Shown: positions 47,870-57,756 of the stretch, one piece after another | How positions within the stretch are numbered: position 1 is the stretch's first letter | Layout: each line of letters opens with the position of its first letter | From: Paragordius varius | Taxonomy: Eukaryota; Nematomorpha | Reading direction: 5' to 3' | Assembly: GCA_964247055.1 (NCBI GenBank) | Contig: OZ176057.1 | Span: forward strand, 1,116,001 to 1,180,000 | Length of the DNA: 64,000 nt | Program-made: the position numbers and the translations under genes | Notes under the pieces: model-generated | The model's input: only the letters and a program-made list of their open reading frames with translations | The model's database searches: none | What the model was told of the DNA's origin: nothing

Positions 47870-49510
47870 CAAAAAACGGAAATTATCGAGAACGGGCGAA
47901 AATTTTGATGTTATTTTTTCTCTATCATCATTTGAAATGGAAAATTCCTTATTAATATCTTAAATATTACCTCCATTATGCTTAAATAACATAAAATATG
48001 CTTATGCCAAATTTTGCTCAAATTGTAAAGTGTGAATTCAAAAATAATTTTTTAATGTTATATCTAGCATATATTTATCGTCCAATCTCGACTTAAATTT
48101 AATAAAACCAGCTCATTTTTGAAGGGTCAATATTTAGGACTACCGATACGCTATATTGATATTTTTAAAATATACTTTATATTATAATAAATTTTTGGAA
48201 TGAAACAATTGACTTCACCACAATAATTATAGACATAATGTGCACTATTCCGATGTTTTGAAGTCACAAAAACTTAAATAACGTTTTAAATCATTGGCTA
48301 GCGCTAATTAGATCAATAATTTTATTTGGTAAACGTCAAATGCTTTATTTCCAAAATATCAAATATATGAGAAAAGCATGAAATTTTAATCTTGGACGTA
48401 AGCTCGGAAAGTCCCATCCTCGTCTAAAATGGGCTGGTTCTATTAAAATAAAAGCAAAAAATGCCGGATTTTGCGATAAAATATTTCAATATACGCTAAA
48501 TCAGGGTGTCTAACACAAATGGCTTGAAGAACCACATTTTCCACCTCAAACTAAGAGCTACATTTGAATTAATATATATCAAGACATAAGTAAATGGTTT
48601 ATTATATAAAAAACATTTACCAATTCGAAATTTTTTCGAATACGTAATATGGTATAGCTATATTCAAAATGGGACTGTCGTTTTCAGAAATATGGCTCTT
48701 TTACTAAATCATAACCAAAAAAGTTTACCCGTGGCAAGTATTCTATTTCACACTGTAAAGGAAAATAAATGAATGTGGTGAGAAAATAAAAAAATTTATT
48801 AAAAAATTTTATGCAATTCAATTTAAAATTTTAGCTTTTTACAAAATTTTACATCGTCACTCAAAAATTAAACTTTCTGATTTTTTTTTCAAAATTTTCA
48901 AAAAGCCACAAGTGGTTCCGGAACCAACTGTTGGAAACCCCTGTACTAGATTATAGCATCAAAATATTTTTGTTTGCGATTTTCGTGGAAGTGTACTTCC
49001 TACTATTTTGAGACATGATAGAAACGATAGAAAAACTCTTTAGAATATTATAAAAACATCTTCTGCTTAATTTGATGAAGCTAAATCACCTCAAGTTTTA
49101 TTGTAGATATTCGTTCGTCTTCAAATTTCTGTTAAATATAATAAGTCTTTATGAATATTCACCTATATTTGAGCAAAAAAAAAAAACCATTAAATATAAA
49201 TTTTGAGATGATAGATAATTTTAGTATCAGTAATATATAGGAAAAAGTTTTTATAGTTTGCCACATCATAAAACTCGCTTCATCAAAATTTATATAAATT
49301 TTTAAACAATACCCATTTTTCGGGAAAACTTTTTTTATATCAATGTTTAGCGAAGCATTTATTCACCTAAAAAATTTATTTAATAAAATGTGTGCAAAAT
49401 TTATCATTTTACGATATGGAGCAAAAAGTGGTAATTAGTTTCTTATATCACTCGTAAGGCTCAAATCTAAAAGCACCATGAGAATCACGGTATTATCTTA
49501 TATATAATTT
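47870..49510. mobile_element. R7 element(s), interrupted by R11
   Basis: Right end region CTTATATCACTCGTAAGGCT and AAAGCACCATGAGAATCACG matches R7. The internal TGTACTTCCTACTATTTTGA and CATGATAGAAACGATAG motifs match copies at 22780 and 63600. The left boundary is uncertain. Interrupted at 48503. Confidence 0.6.
48503..48945. mobile_element. R11 (hAT-like) element inside R7
   Basis: Left CAGGGTGTCTAACACAAATG, right AACTGTTGGAAACCCCTG; flanks CGCTAAAT and TACTAGAT resemble a worn 8-bp duplication. Terminal sequence of the CAGGGGTGTCCAA type is common in hAT elements. Non-coding. Confidence 0.65.
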
Positions 49511-49764
49511 ATTTTATAGTATTCTTTTGTGGACACTGTGCGTATTCAAAACTATGTAATATACTAATCATTTAAACGCCTTCTAAAGATTTGCTTTTTA
49601 TATTCTATTTTCGATATATTATACAATAAATATAGTAATTTAATTTAGATTGTTCATAACTCTAATTCTCTTCATTTTACAATTTCGTATCATCGGCCAA
49701 GGATATTCACAAAATATAAGTTTGATATTACCCTTATATAAAATTGAACCCCCAATATGACCAA

Positions 49765-49770
49765 TTTATT
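49765..49770 (-). terminator. Candidate polyadenylation signal of the secreted Thr/Asn-rich gene
   Basis: AATAAA on the minus strand about 105 bp past the stop at 49873. Confidence 0.4.
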
Positions 49771-49872
49771 GATTAATATACAATTTTAAATTCTATATAA
49801 TCTAAATCTAATATCCCAATACATAATTCATTAGATATTTATAGTAGATAATAAAATATTAACGCTTTTTCT

Positions 49873-51299
49873 TTACACCGGAGCACGGTTATTTGCGATC
49901 CTATTAGACTGTAAGCCATTTTGTCTTTGCCCATTATTACGATTCGATTGATTGTTGCCGTTATTTTCTGAGTTAGAATTGGATTCATTATCATTTGAAG
50001 CACTCTTCAGCTTGTCGTTTGAACCATTTAAATTGGATACTAAATCAGTTAGGCCATTAGGAGCCCTATTGGAATTAGCGCGATTTGATGAATTTTCATT
50101 TGCACCAAGTCGATTCGAAGCGTTATCATTCACAACATTCTTTGCTCCTTGATCAATATTGGCAGGTATATCATCATTATTATCATTATTGTTACTTGTT
50201 CGCGATGCGCTATTTCTGCCGTTTGAATTACGGTTTGAAGGATTCTCATTATCCCGAGAGTCTTGCTGGTTTCCAGAATTTGAGGTTCCCCGCGATTGAC
50301 CTTGATTAAAATTTCGATTTTGGAAGGGAACTCTATATTGAGAGCCACCTCGCTGGGATTGGCTATTGGAATCACGGTTTTGGGATTGTCCCGCTTGATT
50401 ATTCCCTTGATTCCTTCCAAAAATTCTACCATTTTGATTCAATTGTCCCTGTCTAAAGTTTTGATTACCTTGGATTTGGTTTCTTGCACCGAAATTGTAT
50501 CCACCATTTATTCTCGGTATACCATTTTGGAAACCGGGTGGTCGAAAAATCCCTCCTTTATTACAAAGCGATGGAGCACATTTCAATTTGGCTAAGCAAG
50601 CTTTGGTCGTTGTTGGACAGATCGGTTTTATAATAACAATTGTCTTTTTAACCGGTTTTTTCCCCTTTTTTCTATCACAATTTTTTGGCGTAGTGGTACC
50701 ATCTTCCGTGGTAGTTTTTCTCGGTGCTTTGGTAGTTTTGCATCGTCGAGTGGTTTTGCGACGGCAGGTAGTTTTAGGTGGTTTAGTTGTTCGACACTTC
50801 GTTGTTTTTCGTGGTTTTGTTGGTTTGCAAGTTGTGGTTTTACGTCTCTTACATGTAGTCGTAGCCGGTTCCGTCGTTGTTCTGGGTCGTTTAGTTGTTC
50901 GACATTTCGTTGTTTTTGGTGGTTTTGTAGGTTTGCACGTTGTTGTTTTACGCCTTTTACACGTAGTCGTAGCTGGTTCTGTCGTTGTTCTGGGTGGTTT
51001 AGTGGGTTTACACTTTTTCCCTTTGCCCTTGATTAGAGATGGGATTAGCTTTGGGGATCCTAAAGTAGTGTTTTCCTCCGACCTTTCTGGCTTAAACGAT
51101 TTCTTCAAGGGTAGTTTTACAGCTATTTTCGGAGTTCCTTCACGTTCAACATCTTTTGGTTCCTCCTCTTGTTTCCCAGATTCGGGGGCTCCAATTTTTA
51201 TGGCCTTGAGTATACCGTTCAATTTCAATGCCCCTAATCCATTAACTCCATTTTGTTGACCACGTTTTAAACCTCTACCTTTCACTTCACTGCCAGCGC
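49873..51299 (-). CDS. Exon 2 of secreted Thr/Asn-rich gene
   Basis: Acceptor ATTATAG at 51300, entering GAGSEVKGRG in phase 1; stop TAA at 49873-49875. Carries all the mature protein. Confidence 0.87.
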
Positions 51300-51315
51300 C
51301 TATAATCAATTTGAT

Positions 51316-51360
<45 letters not shown>

Positions 51361-51565
51361 AAAAATAAATATTATAACGACCACAAACAAGTTGTAAAAG
51401 CTAGGTAGTGGTTAAGGTACCGGATTAAAACTCTGTATGTGCGTAAAGTGGCAGAATTTAAACCCTGAAAGTGAACAATGGGCAAGTGTTAAAGTATTTA
51501 CAAGTCTTGATACAATTTAAGTTTTTAGCCTTTGATATAGGGAAAAAGTGATTACAGACTGTATA

Positions 51566-51602
<37 letters not shown>

Positions 51603-52026
51603 GTTGCTTTTTCACTAACTTTCGTTTATTCAAACTGAGAAAAAATAAAAATAGGTGACCAATATCCATCTTTTCTATCCTTGTTTCGCAGTGTTTCGAT
51701 AGGGTCCATGAAAACATGTAAGGTTTGAAAATCATTCATTTAGTATTGGGTAAAAATTTATTTTTTTGTTTTGACTTTATAATATATTTTTAGTGTATAA
51801 GTTAATATAGTTAAAACAAAAAGTGGTTAAATCTAAAAGAAATATTTTTTTCAAAAAGATCACCATAAACTAACTTTAGTTACAAGGTAATATATAATTT
51901 AGTTGAAAAGATGATTTCTCGGTTCAAATCTTGCAAATTATATTTAGTATATGATTTGAAAAATTTGTCTTTCAAAAAAATTATGTCATTTGATTTCTAT
52001 TTTTTGGCAACAAAATTTTAATTTTC

Positions 52027-52067
<41 letters not shown>

Positions 52068-52150
52068 AAAATATATATCTTACCATTTGCATCGCTGCGA
52101 ACGCATGCTACGAAAAAACTTATAAGTATGAAACTAAGTAATAGTTTCAT
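49873..52150 (-). CDS. Secreted Thr/Lys/Cys-rich and Asn/Gln-rich protein, two exons
   Basis: Exon 1 is 52084-52150, exon 2 is 49873-51299; phase 1 junction, 497 residues. Residues 1-20 are a signal peptide (MKLLLSFILISFFVACVRS). After an acidic/basic spacer, residues about 105-245 are a Thr/Lys/Pro/Arg/Cys block built on repeats such as TTTCKRRKTTTCKPTKPPK, KCRTTK and PRTTTEPA, with regular single cysteines. Then a short Cys-containing segment (KACLAKLKCAPSLC), a Gly/Asn/Phe stretch (GYNFGARNQIQGNQNF), and 200 residues rich in Asn, Ser, Gln and Arg. I do not recognise the family; composition recalls insect salivary glue (Sgs-like) or mucin-like cements. The function as an extracellular adhesive or matrix is inference. 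The ATG-initiated frame that starts at 51390 reads through a (TA)n intron and its first about 30 residues (YIYIYI) are not real. The high GC of exon 2 stands out from the surroundings. Confidence 0.85.
51319..51356. repeat. (TA)n microsatellite at intron end
   Basis: About 18 TA units starting about 20 bp upstream of the exon 2 acceptor of the minus-strand secreted gene. Confidence 0.9.
51398..51472 (+). other. tRNA-like sequence (worn tRNA gene or tRNA-derived SINE head)
   Basis: TAGTGGTTAAGGTACCGG fits a tRNA D-arm/A-box, and CAGAATTTAAACCCTG about 35 bp later resembles a weakened T-arm/B-box. Acceptor-stem pairing is poor, so an active tRNA is unlikely. Lies in the intron of the secreted gene. 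Confidence 0.4.
51570..51601. repeat. (TA)n microsatellite
   Basis: About 16 TA units, in the intron of the secreted gene. Confidence 0.9.
52030..52065. repeat. (TA)n microsatellite
   Basis: About 17 TA units just inside the donor side of the same intron, so the intron has (TA)n near both splice sites. Confidence 0.9.
52084..52150 (-). CDS. Signal-peptide exon of secreted Thr/Asn-rich gene
   Basis: ATG at 52150; 22 codons ending VRSDAN plus one base, then donor GTAAGA. Hydrophobic core LLLSFILISFFVA with a likely cleavage after VRS or nearby. Confidence 0.85.
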
Positions 52151-52548
52151 GGTTGAAAAACTTTTTAAGAATTTGTTAAACAACCAAAAAATAAAAAATT
52201 AGGAATGTGAAAAAAAATAAAATAAAATTTAATATTTTATTAAAATATATCTGCCTTATATACAAGGTCTAAATTGCATTTATTTTTTAACTTAAATGGG
52301 TTAATAATTAAAAATTTGGATGCAAAAAATCATAAATTTTATGATATAAAAAAATAAATTTATGTAAAGCATTATTTTTTGTTTAAGGTATTATATTTTT
52401 TGGTGATGTAAAATGGGGTTTATTACCTAACACTATTCCAAAAAAAATATTTTTTTTACATAATATTCTATATTACGAATTATGATTCCTGCCAAACGAA
52501 TAAGATTTTTATAGTTTACAATCATATTTGTTTTTAACTATCAAGATG

Positions 52549-53115
52549 AGGGATGTCTAACACGTGCCCTTCGCGACTTTTGCGGCCCTCGAAAAATTTG
52601 GAAATTTATAATTTTCCAAATATGCTTGCTCATGAAATCTTAGCAGAATTGATATTTCTAAAACATTTTTTTGAAATAAGTTGGCAAGACTAGATAAAAT
52701 TGTTGGTAGCATTCGCATTTTCCAATTTGTTTGAAATACAGTAAAAATTAAAATTTTACGAACAAAATGTAAAAATATACAAATATTTTTATCTAAAGGA
52801 TAACCATACCTTAAACCTTACTTATTCCTAATTAAGCTATTTAGTTACAATTGTAAGACATAGGATTGATTGTGCAATTATTTTATATATATCTCTATTT
52901 TACACTTTGCCATTTTGGACATTGAGGTGAAAAAAAAGTAAAAAGTATGGTTGTCTTTAGAAAAAATGTTTGTCTTTATCTTTACGTTTTGTCGGCATAA
53001 TTTCAGTTTTTACTGTAATATAATAATGCCTTCATATATATATATAACATATGGAGCCCGCCAGGTTTTTAAAATTAAATGCGGCCTGCTAAGCCATTTG
53101 TGTTGGACACCTTGA
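52549..53115. mobile_element. R11 (hAT-like) element carrying an R8 MITE
   Basis: Left GGATGTCTAACACGTGCCCT with GCGGCCCTCG; right GCGGCCTGCTAAGCCATTTG then TGTTGGACACC, its inverse. Interrupted by an R8 MITE at 52739. Confidence 0.68.
52739..53016. mobile_element. R8 (pogo/Tigger-like) MITE
   Basis: CAGTAAAAATTAAAATTTTA at left, TTCAGTTTTTACTG at right, TA on both sides. Inverted arms, no coding capacity. Confidence 0.8.
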
Positions 53116-53231
53116 TCAAGATGATTGATTAATAAAATTTGGTAAAAATGTAAACAGCTTTTCAAGGCCATTTGCATTAGTTTTTAAAGTACAGGTTAAA
53201 TATAAGAGAAAAAAGAACTAACTAGGTAGTG

Positions 53232-53430
53232 TTAGGCAAATTCTTGTAACTCTGAATAGCCATTAGCAGATTGATGCAGACTAAATTCAAAAAAAATTGG
53301 GAGATTTTGAGAATTAAATAAGATGATAACAAACACCATAGTGTAAGATAAAGTTAACAAATGAGCTGTATTATGCAGTATAGCACCTATTTTTAAAAGA
53401 ACAATACTTTTTTGCACTTGGTTGCTGTTT
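53232..53430 (-). CDS. Candidate terminal exon, unassigned
   Basis: A minus-strand frame open for about 80 codons, ending FEFSLHQSANGYSELQEFA and TAA at 53232. It includes a hydrophobic stretch (HLLTLSYTMVFVIILF) that could cross a membrane. Codon use looks more coding-like than neighbouring repeats and an AAACAG acceptor lies near 53427. No family recognised, no other exon of such a gene found. It may equally be chance. Confidence 0.25.
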
Positions 53431-53487
53431 AAATTCCTTTCGAAATTAATAATAATTATAAGTAATATATAATATATTCATGATATT

Positions 53488-53752
53488 TCAGGTGTCTAAA
53501 GAGAATGGCTTCGTGGGGCGGGTCGCAGTTGAAATATATATGCGGGCATTCCCAAATATTTTATTAGATTTCAAACAAAATGCAAACAGAAAACGATGTT
53601 GTAACTTAGAAACACTGATCCTGAAATTCTATTGAGAAGAATCAATTTTACAAAGATTTGGTGGTAAATTTTAAATTTTAACTTTCAATTTTTTCGCGCG
53701 CCTTGAAGGGCCGCATGCAGCATGGGGGCACGTGTTGGCCGCCTATGTACTA
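53488..53752. mobile_element. R11 element, partial
   Basis: GGTGTCTAAAGAGAATGGCT then TCGTGGGGCGGG at left; GAAGGGCCGCATGCAGCATG and GGCACGTGTTGGCC at right. GC-rich ends against AT-rich surroundings. Confidence 0.6.
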
Positions 53753-54107
53753 AATGACTAGAAATTTAGTTTATCTGATTTTTTGTCTTTGAAAATCATT
53801 ATGAGGTAAGAAAAATTTACTAAAAAATTGATTTAGCAATCAGCTGGTTTAAAATAATCTATATGTTTGCAATGGATATTTTTTGGACCAAAATAGCTAA
53901 AAAACTTTCGAACAATATATTATGAGAATCAATCAATAGATTTGGGTATGGAATAACCTAATTTACTAGGGAATAAAGCATCTAAAATGAAAAATTTCGA
54001 TTTCTTATATAAAATTAATCATATTTCCTATAGAGTTACTTGTTGTACAAAATTTTTTTTAATATATTAAACATATGATTTAGTTGATAATATCAAATTA
54101 GAGTTGT

Positions 54108-54840
54108 TTAATACTTCATGTCCTTTTGGGGTTAAAAATTACCGAATTTAAAATCCTTTACACTTCGATTCGAATTAGAATATCTATATTAAAAAACTAC
54201 TGAAAGTAACGATTTCATTTTAAATTTATGCTTCGTAATAAAAATTATAAAAATAAGCTAAATTATGATAGAAATTAATTTTGGAAAACTCTTTCGCCGC
54301 CTTTTTTATTATTATCGTTAATATAATTAGTATGTAAACTATGGTTGGAAATTGTAAATTAACTAGTAAGCTTTCAGGTTGCATTTTACCATCAAAAACT
54401 GGTTATTTATTGATTTCAAAAACCCCTGTTTATTTTAATCGTGTTTTGAAGCTGTTCAAATTTGGTACTTAGGAAGTGACTTAACTGTAAAAAATAAAGC
54501 TTTTTACTCTATTATTAATGATTGTTTTAATTTTTTTAGATAGGAACTTTAAATTTTGTTAACTAAAAAAACTATTATGTTTGAAATACAAAAAAATCGG
54601 TAATTTGAAAATTGGACCAAAATTTAATTAACAAAAAATGTAAAACGGCTTATAAATTTTTAAGGCTAAAAACCGTTAACCTACCAAATTTATAAATTCT
54701 ATCAATCTATTTCATAAAGTGCTTTTTTGTAAAATTTAAGATTGCTATTAAAAATTTTACACGTATAACTTAAATATTTTAAGGTAAATGAGGTCATCAA
54801 AACAAAAGTAGGCTGCCTTTAAACTGTCTTTCTTCCAATT
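54108..54840. mobile_element. Family-D element containing a family-A fragment
   Basis: CTTCATGTCCTTTTGGGG marks the family-D end. A family-A end (ACACTTCGATTCGAATTAG) starts at about 54168 and runs to about 54330; the remaining D sequence (AATCGTGTTTTGAAGCTGTT) follows. Confidence 0.5.
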
Positions 54841-54941
54841 TTTTTACGTTAAAGTGTGTTAAAAAATTTGAAAAAAAAATATAATTTTAATTTATTAATC
54901 CTAACATTCTTATTTATAAGTATATTATATTTTATTGAAGG

Positions 54942-55008
54942 ATGTACGTTTTGGTAAAATATGGAATTTTGTTTTATCAATTATTCTTGGCTCATATCAT
55001 CGTGTTAG
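54942..55008 (+). CDS. Signal-peptide exon of TSP1 gene
   Basis: ATG, 22 hydrophobic codons and one base, donor GTAAAG. Same length and phase as the leader exon of the neighbouring minus-strand secreted gene. The 3.3-kb intron after it could hide a further small exon. Confidence 0.72.
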
Positions 55009-57594
55009 GTAAAGTAATAGTATTTTTAATAAAAAAAAATTTCAATTTTATCAAGATTTGCTTAAAATTTTAGATTGGTTTTTTATATTGCAACAGTAAT
55101 TGTCAATAATTAGATCAACGATTACACCTTACTTTGATGAATTTTACGGATTATTTTATTTAAAATTTCAGAGTATCCATATAATATATTATAATTATAA
55201 AAATTGATTCTCTTACTTTTATTTCGGGAGTGTTCATCCAATATGCGGCCCTCCGAATATTATACTGGGCTCATATTTGGAAAGTTACCAAATTAATAGG
55301 ATATTTTTTAATGTTTACAAAATCTCAATTTAATTCATATTTCTTAAGAAATTTATAAGAATTTCATTCCTCAAGGCAAGAAGCTTTAAAAAATTATATA
55401 TAGTCATTTTGGCTACTTTTTTAACGCTTATTGATGCCCATTCTACTTGTTAAAAACACCCGCCTGTCCAGGAAATCATCTATGTTGAAACCCATTTATA
55501 TAAAATTAAATTATACGGACAATCGCAATAAAGACAAATATTTGTTTTCGATAAACCATACATTTTTGAAATTTAATTTTTCTTTAATTTTATTTAAACG
55601 ATTATACAATATATAATTGATTGTTTTACCAATATACATGTCTGTTTCATATTTTGCCATTTAAAATACTGATTTAAATTAAAAATCTAGATGGACAAGT
55701 ATGGTTGTCTTTTGAAAAAAACATATTTTTCATTATAATGTTACGTTTTGTCCGTATAATTTAATTTTTACTGTATTTATAAATTATGGAATTTTCCCAG
55801 AGGGGCAGTAGCTGCTGGAGGGCTTGTTGGATATCCTCGCTTAAAATAATTAACATGTTGAGGGTTTCATTACTTTTAGTAGACAACTTTAATTTTTTAT
55901 ATATTTATTTAACAGTTCATTATTACCTTTTCTCTTTTAATCCTAGTTTACATATTGGGGTAGTAATATATATCAGAACTTAATTATGTAAATAAACTAG
56001 AGTTTACAGTTAAAATTTAATTATCAAAACTTGATATCATGTTTTAGATAAAAAAAAATTATATTTTTGTGACTAAAGTCTAAAATTGGGACAGCTTCGA
56101 AACACGATTGAAACGAACAGCTGATAATCAAGTTTTTGCTGGTAAAATGTCAGCCTGAAAGCTTTTTAAAGTTAATACGTTTTAAAAACCATAATATACA
56201 TTTATTTGACTGTCTCATTAGCGGTTTAAAAAAATGTATGGAAAAAAAATGGCTGCAAACAAGTTTAATTTTTTGCGATTTTACATTTTAAAAAAAATGT
56301 AAAATGCGAAAGGATAAAGAAAGCATAATTTAAAATTCAGTTTAATACCTTAAATACTTTTTCAGATATTCCGATTTCAAATAGCTCCGGGATATAAAAC
56401 TACCCCAAAAGGTAATGGATGGTTTAAATTGATACTGATTTTAGGGTGGTAATAAATATATTTAACTTATATACACGATATGTAGGATAGATCATAATCA
56501 GAAATTGCTTGTTTTACCTTTATTTTTCTTTTATGAAAAAAGCCCACAGCAATCCAGCAATTAATAGTGTCCAAAGTTCCGCATATTCAGTCCATTGTTT
56601 GTATTTTTGGTGTCAACCTCAATGTCAAGATCAAAATAGAAATGGTTTATAACACAAATTTTACTTATACTTTATAAAAATTAGTAATAAAAATTTAGGT
56701 GTAAAACTTGATAATGCAAATAATTTTTTTCATTAATTAGCAGTTAATTTAATTATGGTTATATTTTTAATTAAAAAATAAAACAATATCAAATAAAAAA
56801 ATTAAAAATCAGCAAAAACAACTATTTGTTAATTTTATAATTTAGATGCAGTTTTTGATTCCATCCGCATACATCCATGCTTTCAACCTAATATAAAATT
56901 AATAATTTAGTAGCTTGCCAATTTGTAGAATTTTTGCGTTTTTCAATTTTTTTATGTTTAGTTAAAAAAACGACAGAATATAATTTAAAGGATCGTATCA
57001 AATTTTATGACAGTAAATACAAATTAAACGAACAAAACGTAAAAATATAAAGAGAATTCTTTTCATAAGACAACCATACTTTTTTAAAACCTTAATTTTG
57101 ATATATAAATTTAATAACAATCGTTAACTCAAATGATTGTGTTACCAATTTACATTTCTATTATTTGGCAGTTTTAAACAATGATTTATATTTGAAAAAA
57201 AGCATGATTTAAAAAATATGGTTGTTTTTTAGAAAAAAAAATTTGTCTTTATATTTTTACCTTTTGTTCGTATAATTTCAATTTTTACTGTATTATATAC
57301 TTGTTAGTTTCGTTCTATATAACAGTGTATGGCCAAATTTTGAAAAATTGCAAAAAAACAATTTTTATCTTTCCTTTTTTCTTACAATATAAATCTCACT
57401 CTATATATATATATATATAGTGTGAGTAAGATTGATAGAAAGTTAAAAAGTATTGCCAAATAGCATATCCAGCAAAGAGAATTTATATTGGCTTATAATG
57501 GTAAAAAGTGAAAAAAAAATTATAAGCCAATAATACTTCATTTGTTGTATATGCTACTTATAGTTAATAACTTTCTAGCAATATATACTTATTC

Positions 57595-57631
<37 letters not shown>

Positions 57632-57714
57632 TCATAAATCTTAGATAAATGTCAAACTCAAACTAAACCGAAATATAAAAAAAATGAGTCTGGGAAATTT
57701 GACAATATAGCTGG

Positions 57715-57756
<42 letters not shown>

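Noticed and set aside
50495-51259. 254-codon plus-strand frame opposite the secreted gene
   Set aside because: Antisense shadow of the biased, GC-rich Thr/Lys repeat block on the minus strand.
51300-51390. N-terminus [18 protein letters not shown] of the 505-codon frame
   Set aside because: It is translated from a (TA)n intron. A proper signal-peptide exon at 52084-52150 joins in phase at the acceptor at 51300.
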